Counted from the first letter of the stretch, positions 1 through 8,730 are shown. The stretch is DNA of 9,827 bases from Paenarthrobacter nitroguajacolicus JCM 14115 (GCA_001313365.1 BBFS01000134.1:1-9827), one strand, 5' to 3'. Program-made: numbers and translations. The notes: generated from the letters alone by a model not told the origin.

Positions 1-1
1 G

Positions 2-872
2 GTCTCCGGCACCGGTGTCGGTGGCCGCATCCGCAAGCAGGATGTTCTGGCTGCTGCGGAAGCAAAGCAGGCAGCCGCAGCCCCCGCTGCAGCTGCTCCG
101 GCCGCAGCTCCCGCAGCCAAGGCCGCTGCCCCCCCGTGGTCGCATCCTCCCTGCGTGGAACCACCGAGAAGGCCCCTCGCATCCGGCAGGTCATTGCACG
201 CCGCATGCGCGAGTCCCTTGAGTCTCCACTCAGCTGACCCAGGTGCACGAGGTCGACATGACCAAGATCGCCAAGCTCCGCCTCAAGGCCAAGAACTCGT
301 TCCAGGCCCAGAACGGCGTCAAGCTGACCTTCCTCCCGTTCATCGCCAAGGCTGTAGCCGAAGCCTTGAAGCAGCACCCCAAGCTGAATGCTGCTTACGA
401 CGAAGCCAAGCAGGAAATCACGTACCACAACGCCGAGCACCTGGCGATCGCTGTGGATACCGACAAGGGCCTTCTGGTACCTGTCATTTCCGACGCCGGC
501 AACCTGAACCTCGCCGGCTTGGCCAGCAAAATTGCCGATGTCGCAGGCCGTACCCGCGACGGCAAGATCGGCCCGGATGAGCTTTCCGGCGGCACGTTCA
601 GCATCACCAACATCGGTTCCGTTGGTGCACTGTTTGATACCCCGATCATCAACCAGCCCCAGGTGGGCATCCTCGGAACCGGTGCCATCGTCAAGCGCGC
701 CGTCGTGGTTGCCGACGAAAACGGCGACGACTCGATCGCTATCCGCTCCATGATGTACCTGTCCCTCACGTACGACCACCGCCTGGTGGACGGCGCGGAT
801 GCCGGCCGCTTCCTGCAGACCCTCAAGGCTCGCCTTGAAGAAGGCGCTTTCGAAGCAGACCTCGGTCTCTAA
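2..872 (+). CDS. sucB: Dihydrolipoamide acyltransferase (E2), C-terminal part; frame broken twice
   Basis: E2 core of a 2-oxo acid dehydrogenase complex; it moves acyl groups from its lipoyl arms to CoA in the cytoplasm. The window opens in the peripheral subunit-binding domain ([14 protein letters not shown]), followed by an Ala/Pro linker (about 60-135) and the catalytic domain. The active-site motif [10 protein letters not shown] (His and Asp of the DHRxxDG signature) is read near 770-800. The stop is TAA at 870-872. Two frame changes are needed: the C run at 129-135 has seven bases where five keep the frame, and one base (probably G) is missing near 222, where [14 protein letters not shown] is expected. 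The lipoyl domains lie upstream of the window. The name is uncertain between sucB and dlaT: in many actinobacteria 2-oxoglutarate dehydrogenase carries its own fused E2 domain, so this E2 probably serves pyruvate dehydrogenase too. A lipoate-dependent E2 fits with lipB and lipA downstream. Confidence 0.93.
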
Positions 873-899
873 GAGCCTGCGTCTCTAAGCACGCCGTCA

Positions 900-947
900 A
901 AAGCAGAAGGCAGGTTACCGGGAAACCGGTAACCTGCCTTCTGCTTT
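900..947 (+). terminator. Strong hairpin terminator after the E2 gene
   Basis: A perfect 22-bp stem (900-921 with 926-947) closed by a GAAA tetraloop (922-925) begins 28 bases after the E2 stop. It is flanked by A residues on the left and ends in TTT, with no longer T tract. This is the usual form of terminator in high-GC actinobacteria. It separates the E2 gene from the small membrane protein gene that follows. Confidence 0.85.
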
Positions 948-1019
948 GCCTGCCCCGCTGGCATCCACGCACGTCATGGTGTCAGCGTGGCTTTGCTACG
1001 GGACGTAGAACCAACTGGA

Positions 1020-1025
1020 TAAGCT
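1020..1025 (+). promoter_or_regulatory. Possible -10 element for a leaderless start of the membrane-protein gene
   Basis: TAAGCT fits the loose TAnnnT form of a -10 hexamer and lies six bases before the ATG at 1032. No Shine-Dalgarno sequence is seen between them. With transcription starting about seven bases after a -10 element, the message would begin at the ATG. No good -35 is visible, so this is only a candidate. The same hexamer sits at the same distance before lipB. Confidence 0.3.
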
Positions 1026-1031
1026 TGGGCC

Positions 1032-1386
1032 ATGAGTATTCTCTTCAACATTTTGGTGTTCTTGCACATCGTCGGCGCAGCCATGATCGTGGGCTACTGG
1101 ATCGCCACCCTCAAGGAGCCAACCGTCCACCCGCGCCAGCGTGACGGCGCCTTCCTCCAGCTCCTCACGGGCATTGCCATGATGGGTGTGCTCCCCCTTG
1201 ATGCCCGACGCCGATCCCAACTATTTCAAGCTCGGCGTGAAGTTCGCCATCGGCGTGGCCGTAGCCGTTCTGGCAGTTATCGGCACACGTAAGGTGAAGA
1301 AAGGCGAGCCGGTCTCTACCGGCCTGGCCCACGGCGTTGGTGGCCTGGCTTTGATCAACATCGCCATCGCGACCCTCTGGAACTAA
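1032..1386 (+). CDS. Small integral membrane protein of unknown function; one frameshift
   Basis: About 117 residues after repair. Hydrophobic segments lie at roughly residues 3-22, 43-58, 71-90 and 98-115, giving three or four membrane spans with short charged loops (TLKEPTVHPRQRD; TRKVKKGEP). The frame breaks at 1193-1197, where five C are present and four restore the join ...MMGVLPLMPDADPNYFK... . I recognise the general type, a short hydrophobic protein common in Micrococcaceae, but no function. The start at the ATG 1032 is the first in frame and has no clear ribosome site. The stop at 1384-1386 lies 13 bases from the end of the converging VOC gene. Confidence 0.75.
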
Positions 1387-1399
1387 TCCGGGCAGGCGA

Positions 1400-1794
1400 T
1401 CACTCCTGGGCTATGCAAAACTCGTTCCCCCCCTCGGGATCCTGCATGACGTCCCAATGGAAGTCGCCGACATCTTGCCCCCCCTCGACGAAAGTAGCCC
1501 CCCCAGCGTCTCAGCCTTGCGCCGCAGCGCTGAGGGGGGGTCGGCGTCGTGAAGGTCCAAATGCAGGCGGCGCCTCCCTTCAGTGGGTGCGGCGACCTGT
1601 TGAAAGGCCAACTGGGGGAAGGCCCGGCTCAGCTGGCCGAAGCCAGATGAAACCTTCATGTTCCGCTGCAACGGGCATGTCCAGCAGCTCGGACCAGAAA
1701 GCTGACAGGCGGGCGGCGTCAGTGGCGTTTACCATGATGGACGCGATTCTGGGTCCTGGTTGCGCTTGGCAGGCACAAGTTCTTCAGTATCCAT
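1400..1794 (-). CDS. VOC-superfamily (glyoxalase/bleomycin-resistance fold) protein; several frame breaks
   Basis: Small metal-dependent or binding protein of the vicinal oxygen chelate fold; the substrate cannot be told. Landmarks on the minus strand are SIMVNATDAARLSAFWSELL (N-terminal beta-alpha unit), RRRLHLDLHDADP (beta strand carrying a likely metal-site His), and a C-terminal DxxGDFHWDVMQDPEG-NEFC ending typical of the family. The protein appears only after repairs: G run 1614-1618 (five, expected four), C run 1498-1504 (seven, expected five), and probably a lost base at 1751-1753 (three, expected four). Runs at 1427-1433, 1478-1484 and 1534-1540 are each seven and in frame; four would give the normal family spelling PEGNEFC. 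I place the start at the ATG 1794, which gives MDTEELVPAKRNQDP before the core. If no base is lost at 1751, the start would be the internal ATG near 1736. Divergent from the osmC-type gene. Confidence 0.75.
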
Positions 1795-1929
1795 TTCGCC
1801 AGTCTAGGGTCACAATCCACTGTCAGCGGAATGGCCGTGCGGTCCGGCAGGCAAATCCATAGGATTGATCCCGATGGCACCTGCCGACGGCTGGTTGCCG
1901 ACTCACAACGACCCCCCCAAGGAGTGGAC
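1795..1929. promoter_or_regulatory. Divergent intergenic region between VOC and osmC-type genes
   Basis: This 135-base gap must hold the promoters of both neighbours. No convincing -35/-10 pair or operator dyad is seen. A run of seven C at 1912-1918 directly precedes the ribosome site of the osmC-type gene and may be inflated like the coding runs. AAGGAG at 1919-1924, five bases before the ATG at 1930, is a strong ribosome binding site and fixes that start. Confidence 0.5.
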
Positions 1930-2364
1930 ATGGCAGCAACACGCACCGCACACACGGTTTGGAACGGCAACCTGATTGAAGGCGCCGGCAACACTACGCT
2001 GGACAGTTCAGGACTGGGCACGTTCGATGTCACCTGGAAGGCACGCACGGAGCAGTCCGGCGGCAAAACCAGCCCCCCCGAAGAGCTGATTGCCGCTGCC
2101 CACTCCGCTTGCTTCTCCATGGCTTTCAGCCACGCTCTTGCCGGCGAAGGATTCACGGCTGAAGAAGTTCAGACCAAAGCTGACGTTACCTTCGTTCCCG
2201 GCACAGGCATCACTGGCAGCCACCTGACCATGACCGCTAAGGTTCCGGGCCTGTCCGAAGAGGACTTCCGCCGTATCTCGGAAGATGCAAAAACGGGCTG
2301 CCCCCCCGTTTCCGGCGCTCTGGCCAGCATCGAGATCACCTTGGATGCCACCCTCGCGCAGTAA
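1930..2364 (+). CDS. osmC: OsmC/Ohr-family organic peroxide reductase
   Basis: Thiol-dependent peroxidase that reduces organic hydroperoxides; 144 codons before the stop, the usual family size. Both catalytic cysteine contexts are present: AAAHSACFSMAFS near residues 57-69 and KTGCP-VSGAL near residues 124-133. The start ATG at 1930 has a strong ribosome site (AAGGAG). The gene is the only complete one here that reads through without a frameshift, but it carries two probable 3-base insertions: the C runs at 2072-2078 and 2301-2307 read TSPPEEL and GCPPVSG, where the family has TSPEEL and CPVS. The second extra proline sits right next to the second catalytic Cys, so a structure-based reader should not take it at face value. 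OsmC is favoured over Ohr from the sequence style, without an alignment. It is transcribed alone, with its own terminator. Confidence 0.9.
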   Translation: MAATRTAHTVWNGNLIEGAGNTTLDSSGLGTFDVTWKARTEQSGGKTSPPEELIAAAHSACFSMAFSHALAGEGFTAEEVQTKADVTFVPGTGITGSHLTMTAKVPGLSEEDFRRISEDAKTGCPPVSGALASIEITLDATLAQ

Positions 2365-2380
2365 CACCACCTTCAAAACG

Positions 2381-2427
2381 CAGAAGAGCCCCCGCCACTC
2401 CCCCTGAGGAAGTGGCGGGCTCTTCTG
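2381..2427 (+). terminator. Hairpin terminator between osmC-type gene and tricorn gene
   Basis: The arms CAGAAGAG..GCCACT and AGTGGC..CTCTTCTG pair over about 17 bp, 16 bases after the osmC-type stop. The left arm has five C (2389-2393) and the right arm three G (2417-2419), leaving a two-base bulge unless the C run is inflated. The hairpin may work in both directions, since the tricorn gene ends on the other strand at about 2443. Confidence 0.75.
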
Positions 2428-2442
2428 TACTTGCCTGCTTAT

Positions 2443-5400
2443 TTAACCTTTTGGGGGGGACGCGAGGGTAATGGGGGGGCCGGCCGGACCTTGCGGTAGC
2501 CCTCGCGCATTGGAGGCCGATCGGTGGGCAGCTCCTGGATCATTTCCTTGAGCGCGCCAATTCCGTACTCCAGCTGCGGGTCCGTCCCGGCTGCGTAGGC
2601 GTGCGGCGGGAACAGCACCTCGATGTCCGGCTCCACGCCACGGTTTTCCACGTCCCAGCCGATCCCGCCACTGAACCATGTGGCGTATCGCGGCTGGGTG
2701 ACCCCCGGTGCCGTCAGCAAGCGAAAAGCGATTGTCGATGCCCACCACACCACCCCAAGTGCGCGTCCCGATGACGGGGGCCAATGCCCCCCCTCAGCTT
2801 GGACACTTGGGTAATGATGTCGCCATCGGATCCCGCGAATTCATCCGCGAGGATGATCACGGGTCCACGTGGTGCGTGGTGCGGGGTATGTCCTCGGCTT
2901 TTCACCGCGCGGCATGCTCCAACCTGTGACCTTGCGCCCGATCAGTTCGGCAACCAACTGGGATGTGTGTCCGCCGCGGTTGCGCCGCACATCCACAATA
3001 AGGCCGTCCAAAGCAGTCTCTGTATCCAAGTCGCGGTGAAGCTGCGCCCAGCCGTTGGCCATCATGTCCGGGACGTGCAGGTAACCGAATTTGCCGTCCG
3101 AGGCCTCACGGACTGTACGCCGGTTGGCCCGGACCCAGTCCTGGTACCGCAGCCGCTCCTCATCGCGGACAGGAACCACGGCAACGCGCCGCTGGACACC
3201 CGCAGCGTCGCCATGACCGTCACCGTTCAAGAGGGTGAGCTCCACGGTCCTGCCTGCAGAACCCACCAGTTGCATTGCCGGCGTCAAGACCGCGGAAAGC
3301 TCGACGCCGTCGATCGCCAGGAGCACGTCACCCACCTTGGCGTCCGCGCCCGGACGGGTCAAGGGTGAAGTAGCCAGCGGATCGGAAGACTCACCTGCAA
3401 GGATCCGGGTAATTTCCCAACCGTTGGTGCCGAGCTGGAACTCAGCTCCAAGCCTGCCCTGGCCGTTTCGTCCGGGCTCCGCAACAGCGGCCGGCTTGAC
3501 GTAGGCATGCGACGTTCCCAGCTCGCCGTGGATTTCCCACAGCAGGTCAACCAGGTCATCGTGGGAACCAAGCCGGTCCACGATGGGACGGTAGCGCTTG
3601 TAGACAGAGTCCCAATCCTGGCCTGCCATGTCGGCGGTCCAGAAGAAGTCCCGCTGCAGCCTCCAGGCCTCGTCGAATGCCTGGCCCCCCCAAGCGGCCA
3701 CGGGGTCCAAGATGACCCGAACCCTGTTGAGCTCCACCTTCACGAGGTCCGCGGAGTCCTCCTCCACCTTGTTGTCAGCGGGAACGGACGTGACTTGCTT
3801 GTCGTGCACGTAGATGATGCGGCTAAGGTCACCCGACAAGCGGTAGCTGTCCACTGCCTTGACGAGCGTGGCCTGCTTGCGCTTGGCAAGGTCATACCGG
3901 ACCAAGGACGGCGCCGTTTTCTTGTCCTGAAGAGTGCCTCGCCCATCGCCCATGACACCGGAAAGCTCAGTATCGAGCCACAACAGTGCACCGTCACCAA
4001 CAGCCAGGTCTGAGTAGTTCCCCCCCTGAGGTACGGGGACAGCGATAACCCTGTGGGCAAGCCCCCCCTCCGGGTCAACGCGCACGGCTGGCGCTTCGCC
4101 GTCGTCGGACTTTGTCGCGGCGGGTGACGCGTCCTCCAGCGCGTCTACGGAAGGGCCAAACGGCGAGGGCGTGTCCGCTGCCAAAGCAACCAGGTACGGC
4201 TTGATGGGGGCTCGGGAAGGACAGGTCGAACGAGTGACCGTCGTAGACGGGGTCGAAGCTCCTGTTGGACAGGAACGCCAGAAATTTTCCGTCAGGGGTG
4301 AACTTCGGGGACTCGTCGCAGAAGCGGCCGTCGGTCACATCGATGATTCCTGACTCAGGCTCTGCCGGGCGGGCGATCCTCAGCTTGCTCCGCGAACCGA
4401 AGGACGTTACCGGCTCGGACCAGACGAGCCACTGGGAGTCGCTGGACCACGCCAGTTCGTCGATGCTGCCTTCACCGACGCTGACAAGCCGCGTCAGCTT
4501 GCCGGCCGTGGTGTCCGCAACGAAGACATCGCCGAAAGACGTGCCCACGGCAAGCCAGCGGCCATCCGGGCTGGCTTCCAAAGCACTCGTCCGGGTAGGG
4601 GCGGGAAATTCAAGGCGGAGATCCGCTGATTCTTCCGCCGATGCGGAAACCGCGGTTGTCCTTGTGCCTCCCGCGGTGTCTGCGGATGGCTCACCGTTGA
4701 CCGGCTCCACCGACGTTGTCCGGGTTTGGTCTTCGGACGCCCGTGGGACACTGGTGCCCGCCTGCGCGGAAGCGGTTCCCTGTCCCAGCACGTTCGACGC
4801 CGAGACCGGCTTGGGAAGCGGAGCTGATTCTTCGGTAGCTGCGGCGGGTTGTTCAACAGCGATTTTGGGAATCTCCACCACGGCCGAAAGGCGGGCGGCG
4901 ATGCGCTTGATATACAGTGCTTCCACTCCCCCCCATGATCGGCGACGTAAGCTATCCGGCCGTCAGTAAGTGGCCGGGGCAGGCGGGCGCGGACGCCCGG
5001 TGTTGCTTCAACCACGCGGGAAGGTCCGTCCTTGTGCCGGAGCCAGTGGATGGTGCCATGCGATTCCACTGCACTGGCCGTACCGGTGACGTTGGGGAAG
5101 ACATCCCCCCCCAAGTGGGCGGAAGCCTTGAGCGGTGCGGGGCGACGGCCCGGTGATGCCGACCAAGAGTGATGTTCAATTTGACGGGCTCAGCATCCGC
5201 GTCCAGTGACGGGAGCATCCAGATCTCGCCGGCCGACTCAAAGACCACCCGGGTGCCGTCCGTGCTTGCGTGCCGGACGTAGAAGTCCTCGTGGTCCGTA
5301 TGCCGGCGCAGTCCGGAACCATCAGGAAGCACGGAATAGAGGTTTCCGTAGCCCTCGTGGTCCGACAGGAAGGCAATTCGTCCTTGAATCCACAATGGGT

Positions 5401-5991
5401 CGGTGAGGTTTCCGTCGATCTCCGCCACCAGCCGCTCGAACTCCCCCCCGTTGCCGTCGGCATCGATCCAGAGCTTCCCGGAGGTGCCTCCGCGGTAGCG
5501 CTTCCACCAGGCGGGCTCACGTGAGAGGACGCTTGCCAGGACTACCGGCTTCTCGTCACCGATTTCCGGACCAAAGGCAACAGCCTCAACCGGGCCGAAC
5601 GGAAGTTCGACGGCGGCGCCGCCGTCCAGCGGGAGGCTGTAAGCGTGCGTGTGACGGCTTTCGGCTTGTTGGAACGCGCTCGTTACCACCACCTTCCCTG
5701 ATGGCGCGAAGCCTTTGACCTTAGTGGTGCTATGCCCGAAGTAACTCAGCTGCCTGTACCCGCCGCCGTCGACGTTGGCTGTGACCACCTCCGGTGACGT
5801 GCCCACCACAGTGTCCACACCAGCGCCTTGCCGTCCGGAGTGAACCGTGGGTTCCTTGCCGGCAGTTGCTGGGAGGATACCCGCCAGGCGCGGCCTCCTG
5901 AAAGGGGTGCGATCCAGATGTCGTCTTCGGCCACAAAGGTGACCAGATCGCCGTGCACATGCGGGAAACGGAGGTAGCTGGAGGAGGTCAT
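2443..5991 (-). CDS. Tricorn protease homologue (beta-propeller, PDZ, serine protease core), split by about nine frame changes
   Basis: Giant cytoplasmic peptidase, about 1180 residues after repair, the expected size. Tricorn trims oligopeptides, classically those released by proteasomes. Order: N-terminal propeller (TFVAEDDIWIAPLSGGRAWR, then many FTPDGK/ASPDGR-type blades), low-complexity insert (4621-4848), more blades, C1 core with the catalytic Ser-His pair in LGTSHAY (3507-3512), PDZ domain (VGDVLLAIDGVELS), and C2 core with LIVDVRRNRGGHTSQL and the nucleophile in DEFAGSDGD (Ser at 2828-2830). GWDVENRGVEPDIEV lies near the expected third catalytic region. Frame breaks: lost base at 5813 and at 5163-5164; seven C at 4928-4934 (five fit); five G at 4206-4210 (four); four G at 2883-2886 (three); five G at 2776-2780 (four); five C at 2702-2706 (four); seven G at 2453-2459 (five). 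In-frame probable +3 runs: 5443-5449, 5105-5112, 4062-4068, 4020-4026, 3685-3691, 2787-2793, 2473-2479. The stop is at 2443 if the last run is five, otherwise 2439. The start ATG at 5991 has no ribosome site. Confidence 0.92.
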
Positions 5992-5997
5992 TGTTCG

Positions 5998-6003
5998 ATC
6001 ATA
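5998..6003 (-). promoter_or_regulatory. Probable -10 element for a leaderless tricorn-gene message
   Basis: On the minus strand TATGAT, close to consensus TATAAT, ends six bases before the ATG at 5991. Transcription would then begin at or next to the start codon, which explains why no Shine-Dalgarno sequence precedes it. The -35 region is not recognisable. An alternative GTG start at 6015 would place this hexamer inside the gene, but the protein family normally begins with MTSSSYLRFP-like sequence, supporting 5991. Confidence 0.4.
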
Positions 6004-6076
6004 GTCAAGAGGCACCCTTCAGTTGCGGCATCCGCTGTCGTTTCCACCACAAGCGTTCGCCATGGTGAGATGGGTC

Positions 6077-6977
6077 ATGAGAATCGTGATGTCCGGAGCT
6101 TCGGGAATGATCGGGACGGCCCTGTCCGAGCAGCTGGTTGCTGACGGTAATGAGGTCATCCGGCTGGTGCGGCGCCCAGCCGGGTCAGCGCTTGAATGGA
6201 CGTGGGACCCAGCCAAGGGTGAGCTGGATGAGGCTGTCCTGGACGGTGCAGACGCCGTGGTCAACCTCTCGGGCGCAGGCATAGGCGATCGTCCATGGAC
6301 AAAACGCCGGATCCAGGTCCTCACGGAATCCCGTCTCCGGACCACTCAAACCCTGACCGCCGCCATGCGACGACTTGGCAAACCGCCCGCAACATTCATC
6401 AGCCAATCCGCTTCCGGCTACTACGGCGCCTCACGCGATGGGGGCGCTTAGGGAGGATTCCGGGCCCGGCGACGGCGTGTTAGGCCGCCTGTCCATTGAG
6501 TGGGAACGCATGGCACGGACTGCTCCGGCCGGCGTTCGGGTGGTGACGCCCCGGACAGGCGTCGTGCTCAGCACCTCCGGTGGTGCGCTCGGGCCGCTGT
6601 TCCCCTTGTTGAAGCTCGGTCTGGGTGGACCTTTTGGGAACGGCCGCCAGTATTGGCCGTGGATCACTTTGGCCGACGAAGCCAGGGCCCTCGCCTACCT
6701 GCTTAAAGCACAAATTGACGGTCCGGTGAATGTCTGCGCCCCGGAGAGCGCGGATGTGAACACGATAGTCGCGGGCCTCGCCAAAGCATTCAACCGGCCG
6801 GCCTTCTTCCGTGTACCCCGACCCGCCCTGCGACTGGTTCTCGGTGGCCTTGCCGATGAACTCGTGATGGCCAACCAGCGAATGGTGCCCGCGCGGTTAC
6901 AGGAAGCCGGCTTCCACTGGCTGCACCCGTCCCTCCCCGATGCCATGGCATGGCTGCGCCAGGAAAAGGCCCTCTGA
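6077..6977 (+). CDS. TIGR01777-family NAD(P)-binding epimerase-like protein (DUF1731 C-terminus); one frameshift
   Basis: Atypical short-chain dehydrogenase/epimerase-fold protein of about 299 residues, substrate unknown. The N-terminus MRIVMSGASGMIGTAL carries the GxxGxxG dinucleotide-binding turn. Family landmarks follow: DGADAVVNLSGAGIGDRPW, ISQSASGYYG, LREDSGPGDGVLGRLSIEWE, and the DUF1731-type ending VPRPALRLVLGGLADELV...LQEAGFHWLHPSL. The frame breaks at the G run 6440-6444: five are present and four give SRDGALREDSG. The start at 6077 is preferred over the in-frame ATG at 6062 because it begins directly with the nucleotide-binding strand and has a weak GGTGAGA site upstream. Its homologue Rv2216 lies between dlaT and lipB in M. 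tuberculosis, so a link to lipoate or E2 biology is often suspected but not shown. The 3' end faces the kinase gene. Confidence 0.9.
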
Positions 6978-7003
6978 AGATGTGCTTGGCTTCAGCGACC
7001 CCC

Positions 7004-8683
7004 TTACCCGGCCGGACCGCGTCGAGAATTCCGGAGATCCGCCACCGCCCGTCCGAACGAACCAGGTCCAGCCGAAGCTGCTGCGGTGTCCCGGCGGCCC
7101 CGGTCCTGACAACTGCCCCCTGACACCAGGCGTTCCTCATAGCCGGACGTGGCGGCAGTAACCTCCACCAGCACATGATCGGACTGCGGGGGGGTCCTTC
7201 CACGGTCAGGGCTGTCAACGCTGTATGGAGTCCAACAAACGCCGTTCCAGCGTCCCGCAGGTAATCGCTCACCTGTTTGTCGGTCGCTTCGGCCTGCGAA
7301 CCAGGCGCGTTGACCAGATCCAAAAGGTCAAGTCGCCGTTCTCCCAAGGCGATGTCACGCACGGCGGACAGTGCGGACACGGCTACTAAGGGATCCTCTG
7401 ATTGGAGCCCGGTGGCGAGTGCAGCCGGCAGATCCTGTGCGTCCGTTTGGTCCAGGCCGTGTGGGGCTTCCGCCGTCTCACCGGGGTCGGCAACGCCGCT
7501 TTCCATCGCCGCTTGCTGCACCATCGCCGTCGTCGTGCTGTTCTGCTGCCAAAGAATCCATGATGCAGCGCCAATCAGTACGCCCATCACTGCCAAAAGA
7601 ACCCACCGGCGGCCAAGCCACCGCCGGGCCTGCGGCTCCGGCGATGACCAGGCTCTGCTGTTGGCAGCGCCCGCCCGCGCGTGAACGGCAGCAATCTCCA
7701 CCAGATCTTCAACCAACGGGTAGTCCGGCTTAAGGAACGGGTTGCGCGCCGCGGTGAACGTCCCAATATCTCGCGCCGGGTCAGCAATTCAGGAATAACG
7801 GAGGAATGCACGGCACCTGATAAATCCAGGCTTCGGGAGCAGCACTCCTGAAGATCGCAGTGCCTAGCTCCTTGGCCGACGGACGCTTCCGAGGATCTGC
7901 GCTTAGAGCAGCTTCCAAGGCTGCGGCCAGGGCTTTGGGAACCTCCGGGACCAGCAGTGACAGGGGGGGTGGACGATCCTGTTCCTGGTCCGGCGTGTTC
8001 CCGGTCAGGCAGTACCAGCCGACCGCGCCGAGGGCATAGACGTCCCGCTGCGGTTGGATGGTGTCCCGGGAAATATCGCCGTTCACTGGCGATTCAGATC
8101 CTGGCTCCATGAATCCGGGCGTTCCGACGCCCAGGTCGTGTGGTTTATCGCCTACCTTGGCGGCGACGCCAAAGTCCGCCAGCAATGGCATCCCGACGGC
8201 TGTAAACAAGACGTTTCCGGGTGACACATCTCCGTGTTCCGTGCCGTTGGCGTGCAGATAGTCCAATGCCTGGGCAATGGGAGTCAGGATCGTCACGGCT
8301 TCTCCGACCGTGAGCTTCCCCCCCCTCGCGGACATCAGGTTGGCCAGCGAACCTCCCGCTGCATAATCCATGACGATCCCCCCCAGTGTTCCCTCAGCCG
8401 CGCCTTCCATGTGGAGGATTTCGTGAACACGTATGAGGTGCTTGTGCTTGAGTTGGGAGAGTAGCCTCATCTCACGGTGTGCGTCCGCAAGAACTTCGGC
8501 TCGTGACGTTGCCAGGCCGCCAGCGGCACCGGCTTTGGCACATTTGACCGCGAACCGGGCACCGTCCTTATCCCTCGTGGCAAGCCAAACGGTAGAACTA
8601 CTGCCCTGGCCCAGTGGGCGGGATATTACGTAGCCCGGAATGTGGGGGGGAGCCACGGCTGCGGGAGTGTCCAGAGTTTCCAT
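7004..8683 (-). CDS. Membrane-anchored Ser/Thr protein kinase with HGD catalytic loop; frame broken four or more times
   Basis: One gene of about 560 residues after repair. The kinase domain has the glycine loop LGQGSSSTV (24-32), Lys47 in FAVK, Glu71, catalytic loop HGDVSPGNVL (150-159), DFG (170-172) and a PGFMEPG activation-segment end. A single membrane span (WVLLAVMGVLIGAASWILW, near 357-376) precedes an extracytoplasmic region ending in a DGRWRISGIL strand. Breaks: one base lost near 7830 and near 7772 (joining EALDLSGAVHSSVIPELL and TRRGDIGTFTAARNPF), seven G at 7188-7194 (five fit), five C at 7116-7120 (four). In-frame probable +3 runs: 8644-8650, 8378-8384, 8318-8325, 7963-7969. The 3' end is uncertain: a TAA at 7004-7006 needs one more lost base; shortening the C run 6999-7003 instead moves the stop to 6897, inside the opposing gene. 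The start ATG at 8683 lacks a ribosome site. Target unknown. Confidence 0.88.
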
Positions 8684-8721
8684 AAACAAGGTGTACCCGA
8701 CTGCCGGATTTTCCGCAGAAG

Positions 8722-8730
8722 TTATCCACA
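8722..8730 (+). promoter_or_regulatory. Single perfect DnaA-box sequence
   Basis: TTATCCACA matches the classical DnaA box exactly and lies in the 148-base divergent gap between the kinase and lipB. It stands alone: no second box or AT-rich stretch is nearby, so it is not an origin. It may be a regulatory DnaA site or chance. Confidence 0.35.

Noticed and set aside
395..826. Minus-strand open frame inside the E2 gene
   Set aside because: The plus strand encodes the conserved E2 catalytic core here; the antisense protein is Arg/Ser/Pro-rich shadow sequence.
865..889. Nine-base direct repeat GTCTCTAAG at the E2 stop (865-873 and 881-889)
   Set aside because: Too short and isolated to suggest an attachment site or insertion footprint; the second TAA is not in the same frame.
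2784..4969. Long plus-strand open frames antisense to the tricorn gene (2784-3368, 3507-4013, 4265-4969)
   Set aside because: They mirror the high-GC third-position pattern of the minus-strand gene, show no recognisable domain and lack credible ribosome sites.
6790..7000. Continuation of the kinase frame into the epimerase-like gene
   Set aside because: The extension is out of character with the preceding protein and arises from an inflated C run at 6999-7003; it overlaps a well-supported opposing gene.
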